A stretch of 64,000 nucleotides of DNA from UBA5905 sp964609975 (GTDB lineage Bacteria > Bacillota > Clostridia > Oscillospirales > Acutalibacteraceae), in assembly GCA_964609975.1 (NCBI GenBank), contig CAZSTR010000001.1:1-64000 (forward strand), in the 5' to 3' direction. Shown one piece after another: positions 6,456 to 15,764 of the stretch. The notes below the pieces were generated by a model. It was not told the origin of the DNA. It was given only the letters and a program-made list of their open reading frames with translations, and ran no database searches. The first letter of the stretch is position 1. Every line of letters starts with the position of its first letter. A program made the translations under genes and the position numbers.

Positions 6456-8405
6456 ATGTCAGAAGAAAAGAAAGTCAACAACCAGACAGGGGAAAAGCAG
6501 CCCCGCCAAACCAACCGAAAGGCCACTGCTGCGAAGGCGAGTGGGACACAAAAGCGCAACGCGCCGGCGGCGAAGAAGCCGACGACGCCCGCTGCCCAGG
6601 GACAGCGCACTGGCCAGAGCCGGACGAACCGTTTGCCCACTTCCCGCCAGCCGGGAAATCAGAACAAGGCGCCCGCCGCCCAGGCGCGCGCGCCCCAGGA
6701 GCAGCCGCGCAAGAGCGGCCGCGGCCGTCGACCGAAGAATCCCGCCCTACCGATACATTACACGGTGCTGGGTGGTCTCAACGAAATCGGAAAGAACATT
6801 GCCGTTTTCGAATATGGCGACGACGCCTTTCTCATTGACTGCGGAATGTCCTTCCCGGACGAGGATTTGTTGGGCGTGGATGTGGTTCTTCCGGATTTCA
6901 CCTATGCACTGAAAATCAAGGATAAGCTGCGGGCAATTTTCATCACCCACGGCCATGAGGACCATATCGGCGCCCTGCCGTATTTTCTGAAGGAGCTGAA
7001 TTTGCCGGTGTATTCCGGTCGGCTGACGGTGGCGCTGATTGAATCGAAACTCAAGGAGCATAATCTTTCCGGCCGCGTGAAGCTGAACGCGGTGGCGCCG
7101 GGTGCGGTGATTACGGTGAGCAAGGATTTGTCTGTGGAATTTATCCATGTGAACCATTCCATCCCCGACGCTATGGCGTTGGCTATTAAAACGCCGCTGG
7201 GCTATGTGGTGCACACCGGCGACTTCAAAATCGACAGCACTCCTGTTTTCGGGCCGATGATTGATTTGACCCGCTTTGGCGAGCTAGGGAAAGAGGGCGT
7301 TCTGGCGTTGTTCGCCGAGTCCACGAATGTGGAACGCTCCGGATACACCCCCAGCGAGCGGGTGGTGGGCGAAAGTTTTTCAAATCTTTTCCATCGTGCA
7401 GAGGGAAAGCGCATCATCGTTGCCACCTTCTCCTCGAATTTGCACCGTATTCAGCAGATTATGACGGCGGCGGCGCAGGACGGCCGCAAGGTGGCGGTGT
7501 CCGGCCGCAGTATGCTCAACTGTGTCAGCATCGCCCAGGAGCTGGGCTATCTCCACATCCCAGAGGGGCTGATCATCGACATTGACGAAATCAACCATTA
7601 TCCAAAGGATAAGGTGACCCTCATCACCACCGGCAGTCAGGGCGAGCCTATGTCCGCTCTCAGCCGGATGGCCTTCTCCGACCACCGAAAGGTGGAGGTT
7701 GGCCCGGAGGATTATATCATCATCTCCGCCACCCCCATCCCAGGAAATGAGAAAACGGTGGGAAAGGTTGTCAACGAGCTAATGAAGCGCGGCTGTGAAG
7801 TGGTGTACGAAAAAATGTACGATGTCCATGTTTCCGGCCACGCCTGCCAGGAGGAGCTGAAGATCATCCACGGCTTAACCCGCCCCCGGTTCTTCGTGCC
7901 GGTGCATGGCGAGCAGAAGCATTTGATAAAGCATGCAAATCTGGCGAAATCCATGGGGATGCCTGCCTCCAATGTGCTCATCAGCGATAACGGACGCACC
8001 ATCGAAATCACCGCCGACAAGATGGCGGTGGTGGGCACGGTGCCCGCCGGGCGAGTGCTGGTGGACGGCCTCGGCGTGGGCGATGTGGGAAGCATCGTTC
8101 TGCGGGATCGAAAGCATTTGGCGGAGGACGGCCTGATTGTCATCGTTGCGACGGTGGACAGTGTGTCCGGCGAGCTGGTTTCCGGCCCGGATGTGGTTTC
8201 TCGCGGCTTTGTGTATGTGCGGGAGGCAGAGAGCATGATGGACGAAATTCGGCTCACTGCCCATCGGATTATCGAGGATTCCCTGCTCCAATCCCATGGC
8301 GACTGGAGTGTTATCAAGACCCGCGTGCGGGATGAACTTTCCCGCCGCATTTTCCAGAAAACCAAGCGCAGTCCCATGATTTTGCCGGTCATGATGGAGG
8401 TTTAA
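6456..8405 (+). CDS. rnj: Ribonuclease J
   Basis: RNase J is a metallo-beta-lactamase/beta-CASP ribonuclease with endo- and 5'-exonuclease activity, central to mRNA decay and rRNA maturation in Firmicutes. The 649-residue product has an extra N-terminal extension of about 95 residues rich in Lys, Arg, Pro, Gln and Ala, then the catalytic core with HGHEDH at 165-170, further His/Asp ligands around VHTGDFK, the beta-CASP domain and the C-terminal domain. Typical RNase J proteins have about 555 residues, so the extension explains the size. The ATG follows GGAGGA. It begins the long plus-strand run after the structured leader; gdpP follows 33 bp on. Confidence 0.95.
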   Translation: MSEEKKVNNQTGEKQPRQTNRKATAAKASGTQKRNAPAAKKPTTPAAQGQRTGQSRTNRLPTSRQPGNQNKAPAAQARAPQEQPRKSGRGRRPKNPALPIHYTVLGGLNEIGKNIAVFEYGDDAFLIDCGMSFPDEDLLGVDVVLPDFTYALKIKDKLRAIFITHGHEDHIGALPYFLKELNLPVYSGRLTVALIESKLKEHNLSGRVKLNAVAPGAVITVSKDLSVEFIHVNHSIPDAMALAIKTPLGYVVHTGDFKIDSTPVFGPMIDLTRFGELGKEGVLALFAESTNVERSGYTPSERVVGESFSNLFHRAEGKRIIVATFSSNLHRIQQIMTAAAQDGRKVAVSGRSMLNCVSIAQELGYLHIPEGLIIDIDEINHYPKDKVTLITTGSQGEPMSALSRMAFSDHRKVEVGPEDYIIISATPIPGNEKTVGKVVNELMKRGCEVVYEKMYDVHVSGHACQEELKIIHGLTRPRFFVPVHGEQKHLIKHANLAKSMGMPASNVLISDNGRTIEITADKMAVVGTVPAGRVLVDGLGVGDVGSIVLRDRKHLAEDGLIVIVATVDSVSGELVSGPDVVSRGFVYVREAESMMDEIRLTAHRIIEDSLLQSHGDWSVIKTRVRDELSRRIFQKTKRSPMILPVMMEV

Positions 8406-8438
8406 GCGCAGATAAATGCGAAAGGGAGGCATCGACGG

Positions 8439-10418
8439 ATGAAAAAACAGGCAGTTTTCACGGCCGTTTTGGTCGGTGTCGCCTTGGCGTTGCTGTATGG
8501 ACTGTCGGCGGGAATTGGCTGGTTTTTGCCGGGTGTCGGCTGGATAACGGCGACGGTGACAACGCTGTTGGCGGTAGGGTTTGGAACCGTGTTTTTTCTG
8601 TCCCGTCGGCGGGGCGTGCAGCTGCTGGAACTGTTCGCCGGTGCTGTGGATTCGCGCCAGCAGGCATTGCTGGAAGCTTTTCCGCTGGCCGCCGCCGCCT
8701 TTTCGCCCGCCGGAGAGCTGATTTATTTCAACGACCGGTTTGAGCGGGATATTTTGATCGTTGATGGCGAAAAAACGGACGACCGCCGCTTTGAGCGGCT
8801 GTTTTCCGGCGCCTCGCTGGATGCAACGGCGAAAAAGGGGAGCGCCGATTTGCGCCGGGGACGGTTGCAGCTGACCGCCTATGTGAACCCGATTCCGGGG
8901 GATGTGACCGGCACGGTAGTGCTGTATTTTTGCGATATGACCGCCCTCAAGGAGCTGGCGGCCGAATATCGCGCCTCCCGTCCGGTGGTGATGCTCATTT
9001 GTGTGGACAATCTGGAGGAGGCGACCCGCGAGCTGCGGGAAAGCGACCGCGCCCGTATTGCCGGGCAGCTGGAAACCCTGCTGGATGAATGGATCGAGGG
9101 TGGCGGCGGAATTTTGCGAAAGCTTTCCTCGGAGCGGCTGATCGCTGTCACGGAGGATCGGCGCTTGCGGGAGATGACCAAGGCGCGCTTCCCGATTTTG
9201 GATCGGGTGCGGGCAGGAGGCGACGGAATTCCGGCCGGAATCACCCTTTCCCTCGGTGTCGGCCAGGGAAAAACGCTGACCGAGAGCGAGCGGCTGGCAC
9301 GGCAGGCGCTGGATATGGCGCTGGCCCGCGGCGGCGACCAGGCGGCGGTGAAAACGGCGGGCGGCTTCGATTTCTATGGTGGTCGCTCGCGGGGCGTGGA
9401 ACGGCGCACGAAGGTACGCACCCGCGTCATGGCGCAGGCTTTGCAGGAACTGATTATGTCGGCGGATCAGGTGCTCCTGATGGGGCATCGGCTGTCCGAT
9501 CTAGATAGCCTCGGAAGCTGTGCGGCGTTGGCGATGGCCATTCGCCGCATGGGAAAAACCGCCTTCGTGGCGGTGCGTCGCCGCTCCACCATGGCAGGGG
9601 AGCTGATTCGCGCCTATGAGGAAGCCGGCCGAGGCGATTTGTTCATCGAGCCGGAGGAGGCGGAGGATTGGTTGGGCGAAAACACGCTGCTCATCCTCAC
9701 CGACACCCACAGCGCTTCCATACTGGACAGCCCGGAGCTATACAGGGCGGCGCATCGGGTGGCGCTCATCGACCATCATCGAAAGATGGTGGAGCATATC
9801 GCCGACGCCACTCTGGAATACCATGAGCCTTCCTCCTCCTCGGCCAGTGAGCTGGTGGCGGAGCTGTTGCAGTATATGGGAGAAGGTCTTGTCGAAAAGC
9901 CGGAGGCGGAGGCGCTTTTGGCCGGGATTATGCTAGACACCCGTGGCTTCGTACTGCGCACCGGCTCCCGCACCTTTGAGGCGGCGGCGTATCTGCGCCG
10001 TCAGGGGGCAGATACGGTGACGGTGAAAAAGATGTTCGCCGACGGCCTGGATATGTACCGGCGAAAATGCGAGCTTGTGGCCGCCGCCGGAATGTTCCGA
10101 AGGATGGCCATCGCCGTGTCGGAGGAGGATTTTTCCGATTGTCGCGCGGCGGCGGCTCAGGCAGCCGACGATTTGCTGTCGGTGCGCGGTGTGACCGCCT
10201 CCTTTGTGATTTGTCGGATGGGACGCGAGGTGAATATTTCCGCCCGCTCCTATGGCGATTGCAATGTGCAGGTGATTATGGAGGCGCTGGGCGGCGGCGG
10301 CCATTTGACGATGGCGGCGACCCAGCTGCGGGATGTCACCGCCCATCAGGCGGAGGAAATGCTGCGCCGGGTGCTGGAAAAGGAAAACCGACAGACGCTT
10401 GCGTCTGAGGAAAAATAA
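8439..10418 (+). CDS. gdpP: c-di-AMP phosphodiesterase GdpP
   Basis: GdpP hydrolyses the second messenger c-di-AMP at the membrane. Its 659 residues match B. subtilis GdpP. Order: two membrane helices (about 5-25 and 33-55), a PAS-like segment (about 75-165), a degenerate GGDEF region (about 180-310) without the GGDEF motif, a DHH domain with H350, D354 and D356, D422, D445-H446-H447 and D500, and a DHHA1 domain ending in a GGGGH motif. All metal ligands of the DHH site appear intact. The order gdpP-rplI-dnaB is a classic Firmicutes arrangement. The opposing synthase, cdaA, lies at the far end of this window. Confidence 0.96.
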   Translation: MKKQAVFTAVLVGVALALLYGLSAGIGWFLPGVGWITATVTTLLAVGFGTVFFLSRRRGVQLLELFAGAVDSRQQALLEAFPLAAAAFSPAGELIYFNDRFERDILIVDGEKTDDRRFERLFSGASLDATAKKGSADLRRGRLQLTAYVNPIPGDVTGTVVLYFCDMTALKELAAEYRASRPVVMLICVDNLEEATRELRESDRARIAGQLETLLDEWIEGGGGILRKLSSERLIAVTEDRRLREMTKARFPILDRVRAGGDGIPAGITLSLGVGQGKTLTESERLARQALDMALARGGDQAAVKTAGGFDFYGGRSRGVERRTKVRTRVMAQALQELIMSADQVLLMGHRLSDLDSLGSCAALAMAIRRMGKTAFVAVRRRSTMAGELIRAYEEAGRGDLFIEPEEAEDWLGENTLLILTDTHSASILDSPELYRAAHRVALIDHHRKMVEHIADATLEYHEPSSSSASELVAELLQYMGEGLVEKPEAEALLAGIMLDTRGFVLRTGSRTFEAAAYLRRQGADTVTVKKMFADGLDMYRRKCELVAAAGMFRRMAIAVSEEDFSDCRAAAAQAADDLLSVRGVTASFVICRMGREVNISARSYGDCNVQVIMEALGGGGHLTMAATQLRDVTAHQAEEMLRRVLEKENRQTLASEEK

Positions 10419-10448
10419 AAATCAAGAACCTTTAAGGAGGGTTTTATC

Positions 10449-10889
10449 ATGAAGGTCATTTTGAAAAAAGATGTGAAAGGGCAGGGAAAGGCCGGAGAGC
10501 TTGTGTCTGTCTCCGACGGATATGCCCGGAACTTTCTGTTCCCGCGGGATCTGGCCGCTCCGGCGGACAATCAGGCGATGAACGAGCTGCGCACGAAGGA
10601 GGATGCCGCCCGGTATCACGCAAAGGTGGAAAAGGAGCAGGCGTTGGCCGCCGCGGAAACGCTCAAGGGGAAAACTGTGACCGTGAAAGCGAAGGCCGGT
10701 GCGGCCGGTCGGCTGTTCGGCGCGGTGACCTCGAAGGAGGTGGCCGCGGCGCTGAAGGAGCAGTTCGCGCTGACCGTGGACAAGCGGAAAATCGTTATGG
10801 AGGATATCAAGTCCTTCGGTGCCTATCCGGCGCAGATTAAGCTGCACGCCGGCATTGTGGCGCAAATCACAGTTTCCGTGAGCGAATGA
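10449..10889 (+). CDS. rplI: 50S ribosomal protein L9
   Basis: L9 is a large-subunit ribosomal protein at the base of the L1 stalk that helps keep the reading frame. The 146-residue product has the family's N-terminal globular domain with the signature GYARNFLFPRDLA at about 25-37, a long helical connector (about 42-75) and the C-terminal domain. A strong AAGGAGG precedes the ATG. It lies between gdpP and dnaB in the same operon, 30 and 28 bp from them, which is the common order in this phylum. Confidence 0.98.
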   Translation: MKVILKKDVKGQGKAGELVSVSDGYARNFLFPRDLAAPADNQAMNELRTKEDAARYHAKVEKEQALAAAETLKGKTVTVKAKAGAAGRLFGAVTSKEVAAALKEQFALTVDKRKIVMEDIKSFGAYPAQIKLHAGIVAQITVSVSE

Positions 10890-10917
10890 CCGTTTCCGAG
10901 AAAGGACAGGATTGGCT

Positions 10918-12288
10918 ATGGCTGAAAAACAGGAGTGGGCGAACGACGGGCTTGGTCTGCCCCATAGTCTGGAAGCGGAGCAGGCGGTGCTGGGCGCTGT
11001 TCTGGTGGAGCCGGACACCATCAACCAGCTGGCGGATCAGCTGCGGGTAGAGGAATTTTTTCTTGCGGAGCACCAGGCGATTTTTCGCGTAATGTGCGAC
11101 AAGCTCAACAATAACCAGACCATCGATTTCGTGACGGTGCTGGAATCATTGAAATCCGAGGGCTATTTTTCCACAGAGGAAGGAAAGGCGTATCTGCTGA
11201 AGCTGGCGAATATCGTTCCCTTTCTTTCCAATTTGCCGAATTATATCCGCATCATCAAGGAAAAATATGACGCCCGCCGGTTGGTTTATGCCTCGCGGGA
11301 AATCATCGACGAGGCGATGGACCCGGCGACGGATAACGGGGCGCTGTTGGATTCGGCCGAGCAGAAGATCTATGAAATTCGGCAGGGTAGACAGACTGGC
11401 GGATTGATTCCAATTCGCGAGGTGCTGGCCAGTAACTATGAAATGTTCAAAAAGCTGACCTCCGAGGAGCGTAGTCAATATGTGGGCATCCCCACCGGAA
11501 TTTCCACCCTGGACGCGGTCACCAGCGGCCTCAACCGCACCGACCTGATTATCGTCGGCGCCCGACCGGGTATGGGAAAAACCAGCTTCGCGCTGAATGT
11601 GGCTCGCAATGTGGCGATGCAGCAGAACCGCACGGTGGCGTTTTTCAATCTGGAAATGTCGCGGGAGCAGATGGTGAACCGTCTGCTTTCCTCCGAGGCG
11701 CGGGTGTCCAGCAAAAAGCTGCGCACGGGCAATCTGAGTCCGGAGGAATGGGGGCGGATTTCCACCGCTTCCAGTGTGCTGTGTCAGGCGCCGATTTTGC
11801 TGGACGATACAGCTAGCATCACGGTGACGGAGATGAAGGCACGTTTGCGCCGGGTGAAGGATTTGGGCTTTGTTGTGGTGGACTATCTTCAGCTGATGCA
11901 CACCGCCCGGAAAATCGACAACCGCGTGCAGGAGGTCAGCGAAATTACCCGAAGCCTGAAAATCATGGCGAAGGAGCTGAATGTGCCTGTCATGGTGTGC
12001 GCCCAGTTGTCCCGTGGAACGGAGAAAAACGGGAGCAACCACCGTCCCGCGCTGGCGGATTTGCGTGAATCCGGCTCTATCGAGCAGGACGCCGACCAGG
12101 TGCTGTTTCTCTATCGAAGCGAATATTATAAAAACGAAAAAGGTGACGCTCCGGACGGCGAACCGCCGGTGGACACCTCCGAAATCATCGTGGCGAAGAA
12201 CCGTCACGGCGAGCTGGATACGGTGCAGGTGGCCTGGAGCGGCGAATTCACCCAGTTCACGGCGGTGGACAACAGGTATACCGGATGA
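10918..12288 (+). CDS. dnaB: Replicative DNA helicase DnaB (DnaC of Bacillus)
   Basis: This hexameric ATPase unwinds DNA at the replication fork. The 456-residue product has the N-terminal primase-interacting domain (about 1-110), a linker, and a RecA-like motor with Walker A GARPGMGKTS at 214-223, the Walker B region VVVDYLQLM and the arginine-finger region near SGSIEQDAD. I start at the ATG at 10918; a TTG two codons earlier is too close to the AAAGGACAGG ribosome site. The stop codon overlaps the tilS start in an ATGA, implying translational coupling. Confidence 0.97.
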   Translation: MAEKQEWANDGLGLPHSLEAEQAVLGAVLVEPDTINQLADQLRVEEFFLAEHQAIFRVMCDKLNNNQTIDFVTVLESLKSEGYFSTEEGKAYLLKLANIVPFLSNLPNYIRIIKEKYDARRLVYASREIIDEAMDPATDNGALLDSAEQKIYEIRQGRQTGGLIPIREVLASNYEMFKKLTSEERSQYVGIPTGISTLDAVTSGLNRTDLIIVGARPGMGKTSFALNVARNVAMQQNRTVAFFNLEMSREQMVNRLLSSEARVSSKKLRTGNLSPEEWGRISTASSVLCQAPILLDDTASITVTEMKARLRRVKDLGFVVVDYLQLMHTARKIDNRVQEVSEITRSLKIMAKELNVPVMVCAQLSRGTEKNGSNHRPALADLRESGSIEQDADQVLFLYRSEYYKNEKGDAPDGEPPVDTSEIIVAKNRHGELDTVQVAWSGEFTQFTAVDNRYTG

Positions 12289-13673
12289 AAAGCACCAATT
12301 TGATTGAAAAGGTATATGCCTTTACAGATAAAAACGCCATGTTTCCGCCTCCGAGCCGGGTGCTGGTGGCGGTTTCTGGCGGCGCCGATTCGTTAGCGCT
12401 GTTGTCTGCTTTGCGGCGCTGGCCGGCGCCGGGGCTGACGCTGGCCGCGGTTCATGTGCATCACGCCATCCGCGGCGCCGAGGCCGATCGGGACGCTGCC
12501 TATGTGGTGGCTCTTTGCCGCCGGTGGGGCGTTCCACTGTTTTTGGTGCGGGCGGATGTGCCGACGATAGCGAAAAAAGAGCGCATCGGGCTGGAGGAAG
12601 CGGGGCGCCTGACGCGCTATGCGATTTTCGAGAGGCTATGTGACGAATGGGGCGGCGATTGGATTGCCACCGCCCATACCGCCTCCGACCAGGCGGAAAC
12701 GGTGCTGATGAATTTGCTGCGGGGGTGCGGCGTGAGCGGCCTTTGCGGGATTCCCGCCCGGCGGGGACGGGTGGTGCGCCCGTTGCTTTCCTGCACGCGA
12801 GAGGAAATCGAGAGCTATTGTGAGGCGGAATGCATTCCCTTTGTGATCGACAGCACCAACGAAAACACTGACTATCGGCGAAATGCGGTTCGCCATGCCG
12901 TTCTCCCGGCCATGCGGGAGGCCTATCCGGAGGCGGAGCGGTCGATTTTGCGGCTGTCGACCAGCGCAACGGAGGATGAGGCCTGCTTAACCGCCTTGGC
13001 GCAGAAGGCGCTGGAGGGAGCCTTCGACGGTGTGGGTTATGAACGAAAAATTCTGCTGGCACAGCCGACGGCGGTGCGCTATCGAATGGTGCGCCTTCTG
13101 CTGGCGGATCGTGGCTGTCGCTCCATGGAACGGGTGCATTTCCAGCGTCTGGAGGACTTTTTGCACCGGGGGCAGGGGGCAGTTCCTCTGCCGGAGGGCT
13201 GGACGGTTCGGGTTTCGCCTCGTCGTTTGACCGTTCAGCGAACCCTCTCGCCGGGCGAAAAGCAGGAAAACCCGGAGCGGCTGGCGGTTTCCGTTTTTCC
13301 CTTTTCCGGGCTGTGGAACGGGCGTCTGTTTTCCCTTTCTGTGGAAACGGCCGAAAGCAACGAAATGGCGGAAAAAGTTCATAGATTGTTCTTCAAATAC
13401 ACATTCGATTGTGATACAATACATGGCAGTCTGTATGTTCGAGGCCGTTTGCCGGGAGAGCGGATGCGTCCCGCCGGCCGCGGCGTTGGAAAGCCGCTGG
13501 CCGCGCTGATGCAGGAGGCGGGTATTCCGGCCGCAGAACGGGATGCTTTCCCGATTTTGTGCGACGAGGACGGCCCGTTGCTTCTGCCGGGTGTCACTTG
13601 TGCCGACAGGGCACGCTTCACCGCGGCTTCCAGACATTTTCTCGTATGGAATTGGACGGAGCAGGCAGAATAA
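12285..13673 (+). CDS. tilS: tRNA(Ile)-lysidine synthase
   Basis: TilS attaches lysine to C34 of the CAU-anticodon isoleucine tRNA so that it reads AUA. The 462-residue protein has the PP-loop ATP site SGGADS at 31-36, the N-type ATPase core to about residue 220, and the TilS C-terminal domains. It overlaps dnaB by 4 bp. In many Firmicutes tilS is followed by hpt and then ftsH; here ftsH follows after 64 bp and hpt is missing from the spot. Confidence 0.95.
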   Translation: MKSTNLIEKVYAFTDKNAMFPPPSRVLVAVSGGADSLALLSALRRWPAPGLTLAAVHVHHAIRGAEADRDAAYVVALCRRWGVPLFLVRADVPTIAKKERIGLEEAGRLTRYAIFERLCDEWGGDWIATAHTASDQAETVLMNLLRGCGVSGLCGIPARRGRVVRPLLSCTREEIESYCEAECIPFVIDSTNENTDYRRNAVRHAVLPAMREAYPEAERSILRLSTSATEDEACLTALAQKALEGAFDGVGYERKILLAQPTAVRYRMVRLLLADRGCRSMERVHFQRLEDFLHRGQGAVPLPEGWTVRVSPRRLTVQRTLSPGEKQENPERLAVSVFPFSGLWNGRLFSLSVETAESNEMAEKVHRLFFKYTFDCDTIHGSLYVRGRLPGERMRPAGRGVGKPLAALMQEAGIPAAERDAFPILCDEDGPLLLPGVTCADRARFTAASRHFLVWNWTEQAE

Positions 13674-13737
13674 GCATGAGGTTTCGGATGTGCAGCGTTG
13701 TGATGGCGGTGTTTTCCGCCGATAAGGAGTGAAAAGC

Positions 13738-15693
13738 TTGGAGCCGAACAAAAATGATTCCGGGAAGCTGGTGCGTACGCTTCTGCTGGCGATAGGGTTG
13801 CCCCTTCTGCTGTTCGTGGGAATGTGGGCGCTGGTCGGCGGACAACAAACCGCAAAGAAAACCGACACGGTTTATTCGGATTATATCCAATATTTTGTGG
13901 ATAACAAGGTGGAGAAATACACCCTGGATTTGGGAACGGGAAAGCTGACGCTGACCCTGCGCGCCCCCTTCCGCACTGACACGAACCGGGACGGAAGGGT
14001 GGACGAAAAGGACACGATTTCCTATAAGGTGCCGAATGTGGCGCTGTTTTTGGAAACGGTGAATCCGATTGTGACCGCCGCCGCCCAGGACGGCGACCCC
14101 AGCAACGATGTGTCCTATGAATGGACGCCGGTGACAGATGTTTCCTGGCTGTATACCTGGCTGCCGTATCTGCTGATGATCGCCGCTGTGATCATCGTGG
14201 GCATTATGATGCGCCGCTCCATGGGGAGCATGGACGGAAAAATCACCGGCTTTGGGAAGGCGCGGGTGAAGCCCGCCTCCGAGGATAGGAGAAAAACCAC
14301 CTTCGACGATGTGGCCGGAGCGAAGGAGGAGAAGGAGGAGCTGGAGGAAATCGTCGAGTTCCTCAAATCGCCCCGCCGATTCACCGAGCTTGGTGCCCGT
14401 GTGCCGAAGGGTGTACTGTTGGTCGGCCCTCCCGGAACCGGGAAAACCCTTTTGGCGCGCGCCGTTGCCGGCGAAGCAGGGGTGCCGTTTTTCTCCATGT
14501 CCGGTTCGGATTTTGTGGAGATGTATGTGGGCGTTGGCGCCTCCCGTGTGCGGGATTTGTTCGACCAGGCGAAGAAAAATGCCCCCTGCATCATTTTTAT
14601 TGACGAAATCGACGCGGTTGGCCGTCAGCGGGGCGCGGGCCTTGGCGGCGGTCACGACGAGCGAGAGCAGACGCTGAACCAGCTGCTGGTAGAGATGGAT
14701 GGCTTCGGCGTGAACGAGGGCATCATCATCATCGCCGCCACCAACCGCCCCGACATTCTGGACCATGCGCTGATGCGTCCTGGCCGTTTTGACCGTCAAA
14801 TCGTGGTGAACGCCCCGGATTTGCAGGGGCGTGAAGAGGTGCTGAAGGTCCATGCGAAGGATAAGCCCCTCGCTCCGGATGTGGACCTGTCGGTGATTGC
14901 GAAATCCACCGCCGGCTTCACCGGCGCCGATTTGGAAAACCTTCTCAACGAGGCCGCTCTGTTGGCCGCGCGCCGCGGCTTGCGGGCTGTGACCATGGCG
15001 GAAATCGAGGAGGCCACCGTGAAGGTGGTTGTGGGCACCGAAAAGCGTAGCCATGTGATGACCGAGCCGGAGAAAAAGCTCACCGCTTATCACGAAGCCG
15101 GTCATGCGGTGGTCACCTATTTCTGCCCGACCCAGGACCCGGTGCACCAGATTTCGATTATCCCCAGAGGAATGGCCGGCGGCTATACCATGAGCCTGCC
15201 CTCCGAGGATCGCTCCTATCGGCGAAAGAAGGAGATGCTGGAGGATATCCAGGTGCTGTTGGGCGGCCGTGTAGCGGAGGCGCTTACTCTGGAGGATATT
15301 TCCACCGGCGCTTCCAACGACATCGAACGCGCCACTGAGCTGGCCCGGTCGATGGTAACGAAATACGGTATGAGCGAAAGCCTTGGCCCCATCGTCTATG
15401 GCGCATCCGATTCGGATGAGGTATTCCTCGGTCGGGATTTTGGCCACGCCCGAAACTATTCTGAGGAAATCGCCGCCCGTATCGACGCGGAGGTTTTCGC
15501 CATCCTCAATGATGCCTATAAAAAGACCGAGGAAATCCTTTCGGCTCACATGGACGAGCTTCGTCGGGTGGCCGAGACGCTCATTCGGGAGGAAAAGATG
15601 GACGGCGAGGAATTCCGTTGCATCATGGAGGGAGAGTCTGCTTCTGCGGAAAGCGCCCCCTCCGCCGCCGATGAAACCGGCGAAGAACAATAA
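13738..15693 (+). CDS. ftsH: ATP-dependent zinc metalloprotease FtsH
   Basis: FtsH is the membrane-anchored AAA protease that degrades misassembled membrane proteins and short-lived regulators. I use the TTG at 13738, 8 bp after AAGGAG; an in-frame GTG at 13729 overlaps that site. The 651-residue product has membrane helices at about 12-34 and 138-158 around an extracytoplasmic domain, Walker A GPPGTGKT at 230-237, the IDEIDAVGRQRG Walker B region, and the zinc motif HEAGH at 452-456. Unusual: residues 81-92 of the outer domain (DTNRDGRVDEKD) fit the EF-hand/dockerin calcium-loop pattern. A terminator hairpin follows. Confidence 0.96.
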   Translation: MEPNKNDSGKLVRTLLLAIGLPLLLFVGMWALVGGQQTAKKTDTVYSDYIQYFVDNKVEKYTLDLGTGKLTLTLRAPFRTDTNRDGRVDEKDTISYKVPNVALFLETVNPIVTAAAQDGDPSNDVSYEWTPVTDVSWLYTWLPYLLMIAAVIIVGIMMRRSMGSMDGKITGFGKARVKPASEDRRKTTFDDVAGAKEEKEELEEIVEFLKSPRRFTELGARVPKGVLLVGPPGTGKTLLARAVAGEAGVPFFSMSGSDFVEMYVGVGASRVRDLFDQAKKNAPCIIFIDEIDAVGRQRGAGLGGGHDEREQTLNQLLVEMDGFGVNEGIIIIAATNRPDILDHALMRPGRFDRQIVVNAPDLQGREEVLKVHAKDKPLAPDVDLSVIAKSTAGFTGADLENLLNEAALLAARRGLRAVTMAEIEEATVKVVVGTEKRSHVMTEPEKKLTAYHEAGHAVVTYFCPTQDPVHQISIIPRGMAGGYTMSLPSEDRSYRRKKEMLEDIQVLLGGRVAEALTLEDISTGASNDIERATELARSMVTKYGMSESLGPIVYGASDSDEVFLGRDFGHARNYSEEIAARIDAEVFAILNDAYKKTEEILSAHMDELRRVAETLIREEKMDGEEFRCIMEGESASAESAPSAADETGEEQ

Positions 15694-15705
15694 AAACAGT
15701 TCCGT

Positions 15706-15745
15706 ACAAGCGGCTGTCGGCGATGGCCGATGGCCGCTTGTTTTC
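15706..15745 (+). terminator. Probable terminator after ftsH
   Basis: ACAAGCGGC (15706-15714) pairs with GCCGCTTGT (15733-15741), followed by a short T-run. It may be partial, since nagA starts 20 bp further on with no obvious promoter of its own. Confidence 0.6.
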
Positions 15746-15764
15746 GGGAATTGGAGGAGAAGCT

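Noticed and set aside
7875..9488. A 537-residue open frame antisense to rnj and gdpP
   Set aside because: It spans two clearly real genes on the other strand and shows no protein-like features.
13618..15690. A 690-residue open frame antisense to ftsH
   Set aside because: It is His-, Gly- and Arg-rich, lacks known motifs and mirrors the codon bias of ftsH.
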